Below, piece after piece: positions 13,718 to 19,874 of a DNA stretch of 19,874 nucleotides. The DNA lies in NCBI GenBank assembly GCA_965262315.1, contig CBDHFJ010000106.1, forward strand, positions 1 to 19,874, given 5' to 3'. The notes under the pieces were generated by a model. The model was not told the origin of the DNA. It did not search any database and saw nothing but the letters and a program-made list of their open reading frames with translations. This DNA is from JBCCFK01 sp965262315. GTDB lineage: Bacteria > Actinomycetota > Acidimicrobiia > Acidimicrobiales > UBA8592. Position numbers and translations under genes: made by a program. The stretch's first letter is position 1. Each line of letters begins with the position of its first letter.

Positions 13718-14716
13718 TTGATCTTCGGGATGCACGCCCCTGACGGCTTTCTGGAACCCTGGGTCGCCGCTGTCACATTCGTCATCGCCGCGCTGGTGGT
13801 GGGCCAGGCCCTTCGGGCGAGCGGCCGCGAACTCGGCGACAAGCAGATCCCACTGGCCGGCGTCTGTGCCGCGTTCATCTTCGCCGCGCAGATGGTCAAC
13901 TTCCCGGTCGCGTCCGGCACCACGGGCCACCTGCTCGGTGGCGCGCTCGCTGCCATCCTCCTCGGCCCGTACGTGGGGTCGCTCGTGGTCGCCATCGTGG
14001 TCGTCGTCCAGGCGCTGGTGTTCGCCGACGGCGGCTTGACCGCGATCGGCTACAACACCCTCAACATGGCCATCGTGCCGGCGTTCGGCGGGTGGGCCGT
14101 GTTCCGCTGGCTGCGCCGCGTCCTGCCTGCGAACAGCAGCGGCGTCGTGAGCGCCAGTGGCCTGGCTGCCGGAGTGTCCGTGGTGCTCTCCGCGATGATG
14201 TTCTCCCTGCAGTGGCTGTTCGGAGCCACGGCACCGGTGCCCTTCGACACCGTGTTCGGCGCCATGGTGGGCGTCCACGTGCTGATCGGTATCGGCGAGG
14301 GTCTGATCACCGGACTGGTGGTGGCCGCCGTCCTGGCCGCACGCCCCGACCTGGTCGCCGGCGCTGCCGACCTCGGACCGGCGACCACCGGGGAGCGCCC
14401 GCGGGTCGGTGCCCGAGAGTTCGCCATCGGTGGCGTACTCGTCGCCGTCTTCGTCGCCGTCGTGATCAGCCAGTTCGCCGCCGGTGACCCCGACGGACTC
14501 GAGCGAGTGGCCATCGACGAGGGGTTCGAGGACAGCGCAGAGGAGCACGCCTTCGCCGACAGCCTCTTCGCCGACTACGCGACGCGGGGCCTCGACAACG
14601 AGGAGCTCAGCCTCGCCGTCGCCGGCGCCACCGGCGTGGCCTTGACGCTGGTGGTCGGGTGGGGACTCGCCTCGGCTCAACGGCGTCTGCGGTACTCGGC
14701 CGCAGCGTCTTCATGA
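13718..14716 (+). CDS. cbiM: Nickel/cobalt ECF transporter substrate-binding subunit, CbiM/NikM with fused CbiN-like PDGLE domain
   Basis: A 332-residue membrane protein. MHAPDGFL near the N-terminus and GTTGHLLGG (His71 in this numbering) are the metal-binding signatures of CbiM/NikM; about six hydrophobic segments lie between 15 and 210. After a cytosolic linker (about 211-235) comes a membrane helix, then DPDGLERVA (PDGLE 258-262), a loop and a final helix to about 320: this is the PDGLE/CbiN-type module fused to the C-terminus. It captures Ni2+ or Co2+ and passes it through the CbiQ-CbiO module. Start: GAGAGGA (13704-13710) is seven bases before TTG 13718 but 19 before ATG 13730, so TTG is preferred on ribosome-site grounds; the ATG would place Met-His at the N-terminus as the family mechanism needs. 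Its stop overlaps the CbiQ ATG. Confidence 0.93.
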   Translation: MIFGMHAPDGFLEPWVAAVTFVIAALVVGQALRASGRELGDKQIPLAGVCAAFIFAAQMVNFPVASGTTGHLLGGALAAILLGPYVGSLVVAIVVVVQALVFADGGLTAIGYNTLNMAIVPAFGGWAVFRWLRRVLPANSSGVVSASGLAAGVSVVLSAMMFSLQWLFGATAPVPFDTVFGAMVGVHVLIGIGEGLITGLVVAAVLAARPDLVAGAADLGPATTGERPRVGAREFAIGGVLVAVFVAVVISQFAAGDPDGLERVAIDEGFEDSAEEHAFADSLFADYATRGLDNEELSLAVAGATGVALTLVVGWGLASAQRRLRYSAAASS

Positions 14717-15480
14717 GCGGTCGAGCGCTCGGTCACCGCCACCTCCACGTCCACGGCTCGAGCCTCGTTCACCGCTTGGCTCCCCAGGCGAAGCTGGCCG
14801 GACTCGTCGCATTCGTCGTCGTCGTTGCCCTGACGCCACGGCAATGGGTGAGCGTGTTCGCCGCGCACGCCGCAGTCCTGGTTGCGGTGATCGCGCTCGC
14901 TCGGTTGTCCGTGTGGGTGATCCTGGGCCGGCTGGCGGCCATCGTGCCGTTCGTCGCCTTTGCGCTCGCTCTGCCCTTCATCGGCGACGGCGACACCGTC
15001 GAGCTGGGTCCCGTTGCGCTGTCGGTCGACGGCCTCTGGGCCGGCTTCAACATCCTCGCGAAGGCCGCACTCGGCGCCACCGCCAGCATCGTCGTCACCG
15101 CCACCACGCCGATACCCGACTTGCTCACCGGGCTCGCCCGCCTCCGTGTGCCTGCCGTGATCGTCGGGATCGTCGGGTTCATGTTCCGATACCTGGACCT
15201 CATCGTGAACGAGCTCGCTCGGATGCGCCGAGCGATGGTCGCCCGGGGCTACAACCCTCGATGGCTGTGGCAGGCCCGCCCCATCGCATCCTCCGCTGGT
15301 GCGCTCTTCGTCCGCACGTACGAGCGCGGCGAGCGGGTGCACGCCTCGATGACAGCCCGTGGCTACACCGGCACGATGCCCGATCTCGAGCCACGTCAAC
15401 CGGCGTCCCGCGACTGGGTCATGGCACTGTCCCCCGCGCTCGTCGCCGCGACCGCCGTCACCGCGGTGGGCCTGGCGTGA
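14713..15480 (+). CDS. cbiQ: ECF transporter transmembrane coupling subunit CbiQ/EcfT
   Basis: A 255-residue membrane protein with a histidine-rich N-terminus (five His within the first 20 residues, then HRLAPQAKL), four or five hydrophobic helices between about 28 and 165, and a long cytosolic coupling region. That region has the two ARG motifs diagnostic of EcfT (AMVARGYNP with ARG at 177-179 and SMTARGYTG with ARG at 215-217), which dock on the ATPases. A last hydrophobic helix closes the protein. It links the metal-binding CbiM to CbiO. ATG 14713 overlaps the CbiM stop as ATGA and its own stop overlaps the CbiO GTG, so all three are translationally coupled. The longer open frame upstream is inside cbiM and is not used. 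Confidence 0.92.
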   Translation: MSGRALGHRHLHVHGSSLVHRLAPQAKLAGLVAFVVVVALTPRQWVSVFAAHAAVLVAVIALARLSVWVILGRLAAIVPFVAFALALPFIGDGDTVELGPVALSVDGLWAGFNILAKAALGATASIVVTATTPIPDLLTGLARLRVPAVIVGIVGFMFRYLDLIVNELARMRRAMVARGYNPRWLWQARPIASSAGALFVRTYERGERVHASMTARGYTGTMPDLEPRQPASRDWVMALSPALVAATAVTAVGLA

Positions 15481-16226
15481 GCGCGTCGGCCGCCATCGAG
15501 ATCCGGGGTCTCGAGTTCGCCTATCCCGGCGCCCGGCACGCTGTCCTGGACGGGCTCGATCTCCGGATCGCTGCAGGCGAACGCGTGGCGATCCTGGGGC
15601 CCAACGGCTCGGGCAAGACCACGCTGGCGCTGCACCTGAACGGGCTGCTCACCGCGCGGTCGGGCACGATCGCCATCGGCGACCTCAGTGTGGAACCGCG
15701 GACCCTCGGGGAGATCCGACGCCGCGTGGGTCTGGTCTTCCAGGACCCGAACGACCAGCTGTTCATGCAGACGGTCCGCGAGGACGTCGCCTTCGGGCCC
15801 GCCAACCTCGGTCTGTCGGGGGCGGGGCTCGACGAGCGGGTCGACCAGGCGCTGGCCGCGGTCTCGGCCACCGAGCTCGCGGACGCCACGCCGCACCACA
15901 TCAGCGGCGGCGAGCGACGCCGGGCCGCCATCGCCACCGTCCTCTCGATGCAACCGGAGGTGCTGGTGCTCGACGAACCCACGTCGGGTCTCGACCCCGT
16001 GGGCCGCCACGAGCTCGCCGACCTCCTCACCACCTTGCCGCAAACGCAGGTCGTGGTGACCCACGACCTGCCGTTCGCACTGGCCACCTGTCCGCGTGCG
16101 TTGGTGCTCGACGATGCGCGCATCGGTGTCGACATGGAGACCGAGGCGCTCCTCGCCGACCCCGACCTCCTGCGCAGGCACCGTCTGGCCCTCCCCTACG
16201 GCTACCGACGCCCGAACCCTCGGTAG
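15477..16226 (+). CDS. cbiO: ECF transporter ATP-binding subunit CbiO
   Basis: A 249-residue ABC ATPase with all motifs: Walker A GPNGSGKT at 41-48, Q-loop Gln89 in VFQDPNDQLF, signature SGGER at 143-147, Walker B VLVLDEPTSGLD at 162-173 and switch His196 in VVTHD. QDPNDQLF is typical of the cobalt/nickel ECF class. It is the only ATPase gene in the operon, so it should act as a homodimer. GTG 15477 overlaps the CbiQ stop as GTGA. It is the last gene; a short GC hairpin follows at about 16232-16245 without a T-run, and the next gene has its own ribosome site and a possible -10. Confidence 0.95.
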   Translation: MSASAAIEIRGLEFAYPGARHAVLDGLDLRIAAGERVAILGPNGSGKTTLALHLNGLLTARSGTIAIGDLSVEPRTLGEIRRRVGLVFQDPNDQLFMQTVREDVAFGPANLGLSGAGLDERVDQALAAVSATELADATPHHISGGERRRAAIATVLSMQPEVLVLDEPTSGLDPVGRHELADLLTTLPQTQVVVTHDLPFALATCPRALVLDDARIGVDMETEALLADPDLLRRHRLALPYGYRRPNPR

Positions 16227-16231
16227 TCCCG

Positions 16232-16245
16232 GGCGGGCAACCGCC
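16232..16245 (+). terminator. Weak hairpin after cbiO
   Basis: GGCGG (16232-16236), GCAA loop, CCGCC (16241-16245), six bases after the cbiO stop. The five-base stem and missing T-run make intrinsic termination doubtful. Confidence 0.25.
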
Positions 16246-16314
16246 GGCCTGGTGGCGATCGGACGGCGTTTCCGGCGCTGCTACCGTCGGCGCGACGACG
16301 TGAGGGGGAACCAC

Positions 16315-17619
16315 ATGAGTCGCATGCGTGAGATCGCAGACGAGCACTGGAACGGCAAGGCCGACCTGGTCCACACCCACCATCCGGTCACACCGCTGCG
16401 GACCGCCGACGGCGAGTTCCTGGCCGAGGAGATCGTCGACGGTGTCTTCACCATGAAGTCGATCGCGTCCGTCAACGCCCTCGACACGGGAGACGGGCTC
16501 GTGATGTTGGACACGGGGGGCAAGTTCGACTCGGACCGCATCTTCGACGAGGTGCGCAGCTGGCGCCCCGACACGCCACTCGCTGCGGCCGTCTACTCGC
16601 ACCATCACGTCGACCACGTGTTCGGCACCGCCCGCTTCGAGGCCGAGGCCCGTGACCGGGGTTGGGCGGGCCCGACGGTGTACGCCCACGAGAACGTGCC
16701 CGCACACTTCCGCCGCTACGAGAAGACGACCGGCTGGAACGCGGCGATCAATCGGCGCCAGTTCGGCATCGACATCGAGGGCTGGAGCTGGCCCGACACC
16801 TACCGAGACCCCGACGTCGTGTTCAAGGACCGCATGACGTTCAGCCGAGGCGACCTGACGTTCGAGCTCTACCACGACCGAGGCGAGACCGACGACGCGG
16901 CCTGGACCTGGGTGCCGGAGAAGAAGCTGCTGGCCCCGGGCGATCTGTTCATCTGGGCCGTCCCGAACGCCGGCAACCCGCAGAAGGTGCAGCGCTATCT
17001 GAGCGACTGGGCGGCGGGCCTCCGCAAGATGGCGGCGCTGGAACCCGAGATCATGCTCTCCGGGCACGGCGTCCCGATCTTCGGCGCGGACCGGATCGTG
17101 CCCGCCCTGCTGAACACCTCCGAGCTGCTCGACACCATCGAGGACCAGACCCTGGCGATCATGAATCAGGGGAAGAACCTCGACACGGCCCTGCACTCGG
17201 TCAGGGTGCCCGACCATCTGCAGACCCAGCCGTACCTCCAGGCGGTCTACGACCATCCGCAGTTCCTGATTCGCAACGTCTGGCGACGCTACGGCGGCTG
17301 GCACGACGGCGAGCCCGACAACCTCCTGCCTGCGCCCCGCGCGCAGCAGGCCGCCGAATGGGTGGCCCTCGCCGGCGGGTGCGATGCCGTGCTCGCTCGA
17401 GCATCGGAGCTGGCCGACACCGGCGACCATCGCATGGCATGTCACCTGGTCGAGTACTGCGCGCTGGCCGAGCCCGACAACGCCGACGTCTGGGCGGTTC
17501 GGGCCCGCGTCTACCGCGAGCGCTCGGCCGAGCAGACGTCGTCCATGGCGCGCAACATCCTCAACCACGCCGCCACGGCGTCCGAGCAGGGCAAGCGAGA
17601 CCTGGCCGGCGACTACTGA
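16315..17619 (+). CDS. Metallo-beta-lactamase-fold protein, alkyl-sulfatase-like with dimerisation domain
   Basis: A 434-residue cytosolic protein. The MBL domain carries the metal site HHHVDH at 96-101, followed by YHDRGETDDAAW and LLAPGDLFIW, then LSGHGVP, which supply the remaining His/Asp/Glu ligands. The last third (about 335-425: AAEWVALAGG, ASELADTGDHRMACHLVEYCALAEPDN, VRARVYRERSAEQTSSMARN) is the alkyl-sulfatase dimerisation domain of SdsA1-type sulfatases. The third, SCP2-like domain of those roughly 650-residue enzymes is missing, and no signal peptide is present. It is therefore probably an intracellular hydrolase of the BDS1/SdsA1 superfamily whose substrate need not be a long alkyl sulfate. 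ATG 16315 has GAGGGGGAA (16302-16310) before it; TACCGT at 16282-16287 is a plausible -10. Confidence 0.9.
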   Translation: MSRMREIADEHWNGKADLVHTHHPVTPLRTADGEFLAEEIVDGVFTMKSIASVNALDTGDGLVMLDTGGKFDSDRIFDEVRSWRPDTPLAAAVYSHHHVDHVFGTARFEAEARDRGWAGPTVYAHENVPAHFRRYEKTTGWNAAINRRQFGIDIEGWSWPDTYRDPDVVFKDRMTFSRGDLTFELYHDRGETDDAAWTWVPEKKLLAPGDLFIWAVPNAGNPQKVQRYLSDWAAGLRKMAALEPEIMLSGHGVPIFGADRIVPALLNTSELLDTIEDQTLAIMNQGKNLDTALHSVRVPDHLQTQPYLQAVYDHPQFLIRNVWRRYGGWHDGEPDNLLPAPRAQQAAEWVALAGGCDAVLARASELADTGDHRMACHLVEYCALAEPDNADVWAVRARVYRERSAEQTSSMARNILNHAATASEQGKRDLAGDY

Positions 17620-17722
17620 ACGACGCCGCCGGGCCGGCAGAACTCCCTCCACCCGATCGAGACCGCACCGACACTCGCCACGGGATGTCTCCCGTGCCGG
17701 CGGATCTCGCGGACGAGCGCCG

Positions 17723-17728
17723 TACAGT
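17723..17728 (+). promoter_or_regulatory. Candidate -10 box TACAGT of the cold-shock gene
   Basis: TACAGT fits TANNNT and would give a leader of about 36-40 nt before the start at 17772. No convincing -35 was found. The 150 bases between the MBL stop and the cold-shock start hold no gene. Confidence 0.35.
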
Positions 17729-17771
17729 CACTGACCGAGGTGGATCGCGTGGTCCACCCGAACGAAAGCAC

Positions 17772-17975
17772 ATGCACATGCAAGGAACCGTGAAGTTTTT
17801 CAACAGTGAGAAGGGCTTCGGCTTCATCACGCGAGACGACGGCGATGATGTCTTCGTCCACTACTCCAACATCGCCGGCGACGGCTACAAGTCCCTCGAC
17901 GAGGGCCAGAAGGTCGAGTTCGACGTCGCACCAGGCCGCAAGGGCCCCGAAGCCCAGAACGTCCGAGCGATCTGA
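17772..17975 (+). CDS. Cold-shock-domain protein (CspA family)
   Basis: A 67-residue single cold-shock domain, the standard size. It begins MHMQGTVKFFNSEKGFGFI with the RNA-binding motif KGFGFI, then DVFVHYS as the second RNA-binding motif (Tyr in place of the more usual Phe), EGQKVEFDV and GPEAQNV. It should bind single-stranded RNA and DNA and melt mRNA structure. Two starts are possible: ATG 17772 or ATG 17778, which gives the more usual MQGTVKFFN; neither has a strong Shine-Dalgarno (GAAAG at 17764-17768 is weak). It is a single-gene unit closed by a strong terminator. Whether it is cold-induced cannot be told. Confidence 0.96.
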   Translation: MHMQGTVKFFNSEKGFGFITRDDGDDVFVHYSNIAGDGYKSLDEGQKVEFDVAPGRKGPEAQNVRAI

Positions 17976-17999
17976 TCCCCTCGAACACTCCGCAGAAGC

Positions 18000-18030
18000 G
18001 CCGCCGCCCATCGGGGCGGCGGCTTTTCTC
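18000..18030 (+). terminator. Strong rho-independent terminator of the cold-shock gene
   Basis: GCCGCCGCCC (18000-18009), loop ATCG, and the exact complement GGGCGGCGGC (18014-18023), followed by TTTTCTCGTT. A 10-bp perfect stem with a T-run 25 bases after the stop is the clearest intrinsic terminator in the window. Confidence 0.9.
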
Positions 18031-18158
18031 GTTCTGGACCGCGTGGCTCCGTCCGCCAGCGCCGGGCCCGTCGCAAGCGATCGGCGGCGCTTGGTGCTCC
18101 CTTCGCCGGCGATGACCGGGTCGGGTCACGGGTGCTGGCCCACAGGCTCGGCCTCCAT

Positions 18159-18171
18159 CGTTCGGCGAACG
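18159..18171. promoter_or_regulatory. Palindrome CGTTCG-G-CGAACG upstream of the acyl-CoA dehydrogenase
   Basis: A perfect 6-bp inverted repeat around one central G, about 100 bases before the start codon. GACAAT at 18193-18198, preceded by TG, might be the -10, which would put the palindrome near -40. It does not match the KstR or KstR2 consensus as I know them. The rest of 18031-18254 shows no gene. Confidence 0.35.
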
Positions 18172-18267
18172 TGTGCGGCCGCTTCATCTTCTGGGACAAT
18201 GCACCCGCAGTGTCCGGGCTGTCACCCGCCCGTTCGCGTGCCGTGACCCCAGACGAGGAGCGCCGTC

Positions 18268-19473
18268 ATGGCCACAACAGAGCTGACCAGCGAGCAAGCG
18301 GACTTCCGCGAGTACGCCCGCCGCTGGCTCGAGGAGCATCGCCCACCAGCCCCGTCGGAGCGGCTTCCGATCTCGGCGCTCGAGGTCATGACCGTCGGCC
18401 AGCGTGACTATCTCCAGGACTGGCAGGGCCGCTGCTACGAGGCCGGGCTCATCGGCTGCGACTACCCCACCGAGTACGGCGGCGGAGGCCACGAGGGCTT
18501 CCAACGCATCGCGAACACCGAACTCTCGCGGGCCGGCGTCCCGTTCATGGTCAACATCGTGGGTCTCAACATGGCCGCGCCGACGATCCTCGTCCACGGC
18601 ACCGAGGAGCAGAAGCGGTCGTTCATCCCGGGGGCCCTCTCGGGGTCGGAGATCTGGTGTCAGGGTTTCAGCGAGCCCGACGCGGGTTCCGACATGGCCG
18701 GCCAGCGCACCACCGCCGTGCGCGACGGTGACGACTGGGTGGTCAACGGGCACAAGGTCTGGACCAGCCTCGGCCACTTCGCGAAGTGGATGATCCTCAT
18801 CGCCCGAACGTCCGGCGATCACAAGTATCAGGGGCTCAGCTACTTCCTGTGCCCGATCGACGGCCATCAGGGCGTCACCGTCCGGCCGCTGGTGAAGATG
18901 ACCGGCGAGGCCGGCTTCAACGAGGTGCTGTTCGACGATGTACGAGTTCCCCACGCGAACCTGCTCGGCGGCGAGGGAAACGGCTGGGCGGTGGCCATGA
19001 CCACCTTGTCCTCCGAGCGCGGCGCCACCGAGGGTGCGGGGGGCGGCGGCGACACGTCGCAGGCCACGATGGCGCGGCTGATCGCGCTCGCCCGCTCGAC
19101 GCCGCGCGATGGCCGCCCGGCCAGCGACGACCCCGCGATCCGTGACGCCATCGTCCAGCACGCGATTCTGGCAGAAGGGCTCAGCCAGAACGCCCGTCGG
19201 GCTCGCGTCGAGGCGCTGGTCGACCACCCCATGCGCATCCCGCTGCAGTCCAAGGTCACCGGCTCGGAGTTCCGCCAGAGCGCCACCCGGCTCGGGGTCG
19301 AGATCGCGGGGCCGTTCTCCACGTTGTACAAGCGTGACCCGAAGGCGCCCGATGACGGGCACTGGCCGCTGGCGTACATGAACTCGTATGGGAGCACGAT
19401 TGCCGCCGGCACCAGCGAGATCCAGCGGAACATCCTGGGCGAGCGCGTGCTCGGCCTGCCGAAGACCAAGTAG
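18268..19473 (+). CDS. Acyl-CoA dehydrogenase
   Basis: A 401-residue acyl-CoA dehydrogenase, normal length. The N-terminal helical domain is followed by YPTEYGGGG (66-74), the FAD/substrate strand segment WCQGFSEPDAGSD (130-142), VNGHKVWTS (159-167), and the C-terminal helical domain ending GTSEIQRNILGERVLGLPK (381-399), where GTSEIQRN contacts FAD. It oxidises an acyl-CoA to the 2-enoyl-CoA and passes electrons to ETF. ATG 18268 has GAGGAG (18255-18260) seven bases upstream. A second acyl-CoA dehydrogenase gene starts six bases after its stop; paired genes of this kind in actinobacteria often form heteromers with one FAD site per pair (for example the steroid side-chain enzymes). That pairing is inferred from layout. 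Confidence 0.95.
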   Translation: MATTELTSEQADFREYARRWLEEHRPPAPSERLPISALEVMTVGQRDYLQDWQGRCYEAGLIGCDYPTEYGGGGHEGFQRIANTELSRAGVPFMVNIVGLNMAAPTILVHGTEEQKRSFIPGALSGSEIWCQGFSEPDAGSDMAGQRTTAVRDGDDWVVNGHKVWTSLGHFAKWMILIARTSGDHKYQGLSYFLCPIDGHQGVTVRPLVKMTGEAGFNEVLFDDVRVPHANLLGGEGNGWAVAMTTLSSERGATEGAGGGGDTSQATMARLIALARSTPRDGRPASDDPAIRDAIVQHAILAEGLSQNARRARVEALVDHPMRIPLQSKVTGSEFRQSATRLGVEIAGPFSTLYKRDPKAPDDGHWPLAYMNSYGSTIAAGTSEIQRNILGERVLGLPKTK

Positions 19474-19479
19474 ACCCTC

Positions 19480-19874
19480 ATGCCCGCTTCCGCCGACCCC
19501 TCACCTGCCACCACCACTCGGTCGACGCTGCCGGACTTCGGGTTCGGCGAGCTGGAAGCCGAGCTGTGCGACGTCGCTCGCCGGTTCCTCGCCGACCAAC
19601 TGCCGATCACCCGCTTGCGAGAGCTCGTCGCGGCCGACCACGACTCCGTCTACGACAAGGGCGAGCCAACGACCTGGGACCCAGGCCTGTGGGAGCGGGC
19701 GGTCGAGCTCGGGTGGACCGCGGTCGCCGTCCCGGAGAAGGCCGGCGGCACGCCCGTGTCCATGGCCGGGTTGGCGGGCCTGGTCGAGGCGGCGGGTGCC
19801 AGCGCGCTGCCCTCCCCCGCTGCTCGCGACGATCACGACCACGTTGGTGTTGAACGAATGCGTGCATGGTCAGG
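19480..19874 (+). CDS. Acyl-CoA dehydrogenase partner subunit, 5' part only, with apparent frameshift
   Basis: ATG 19480 begins a second acyl-CoA dehydrogenase N-terminal domain: VARRFLADQLP, LRELVAAD, WERAVELGWTAVAVPEKAGG, then AGLVEAAGASALPSP. At a run of five C (19814-19818) the frame leaves the family pattern and reads RDDHDHVGVE. The frame that omits one C reads ALPSPLLATITTTLVLNEC, which is what this family shows there. Both frames are open to the window end. One extra C, real or an error, best explains it. There is no clear ribosome site, and only six bases separate it from the gene before, so it is co-transcribed and probably forms a heteromer with it. FAD-binding and catalytic parts lie outside the window. 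Confidence 0.82.
   Translation, partial: MPASADPSPATTTRSTLPDFGFGELEAELCDVARRFLADQLPITRLRELVAADHDSVYDKGEPTTWDPGLWERAVELGWTAVAVPEKAGGTPVSMAGLAGLVEAAGASALPSPAARDDHDHVGVERMRAWS

Noticed and set aside
13604..14680. Long upstream extension of the Fur frame (minus strand)
   Set aside because: It would run through the regulatory gap and antisense to cbiM. The Fur domain starts normally at GTG 13603, which has its own -10 box.
1..19874. CRISPR arrays, tRNA or rRNA genes, insertion sequences, prophage
   Set aside because: No regularly spaced repeats, no cloverleaf with CCA-like end or T-loop signature, and no transposase, integrase or phage protein among the open frames on either strand.

Overview
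The window is GC-rich with very high GC in third codon positions. Its families (mycobacterial-type cytochrome P450, heteromeric-type acyl-CoA dehydrogenases, DUF1214, many SDRs, short TANNNT -10 boxes and leaderless starts) point to an actinobacterium. My guess is an environmental Acidimicrobiia-like lineage; that placement is inference from gene style, not a measured result. No rRNA, tRNA, CRISPR array, insertion sequence, integrase or phage gene was seen. It reads as ordinary chromosome carrying catabolic genes.

Layout. 1-215: 3' end of an amidase-signature enzyme. 286-754: VOC/glyoxalase-like gene broken by an apparent one-base frameshift. 855-1271: DUF1330 protein. 1275-5380, minus strand: an SDR, a cytochrome P450, and a translationally coupled SDR + DUF1214 pair. 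5423-5779: RidA-family deaminase, diverging from that SDR across 42 bp in which both genes appear leaderless. 5757-7666, minus: 3-hydroxyisobutyrate-dehydrogenase-like enzyme coupled to a threonine-aldolase-like PLP enzyme. 7831-8811: another SDR, behind a promoter region with two palindromes. 8991-10778, minus: membrane GT2 polysaccharide synthase whose start codon lies inside a perfect 10-bp inverted repeat. 11113-11892: alpha/beta hydrolase. 11945-13117, minus: thiolase. 13172-13603, minus: Fur-family regulator. 13718-16226: three-gene nickel/cobalt ECF transporter operon (CbiM with fused PDGLE/CbiN part, CbiQ, CbiO). 16315-17619: alkyl-sulfatase-like metallo-beta-lactamase protein. 17772-17975: cold-shock protein with a strong terminator. 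18268-19874: two adjacent acyl-CoA dehydrogenases; the second runs off the window and also carries an apparent one-base frameshift.

How the genes work together. The P450, SDRs, DUF1214 protein, thiolase and acyl-CoA dehydrogenase pair resemble the enzyme set used to oxidise and shorten lipid, isoprenoid or steroid side chains. They lie in several transcription units, and the substrate cannot be read from the sequence. The best-defined regulatory circuit is the Fur-family gene divergent from the Ni/Co transporter: the gap between them holds a sequence close to the Streptomyces Nur (nickel-uptake regulator) box, overlapping the likely -35 of the transporter promoter. The most unusual single structure is the start-codon hairpin of the GT2 synthase. 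Both broken reading frames look like one extra base, so sequencing or assembly error must be excluded before either is called a pseudogene.
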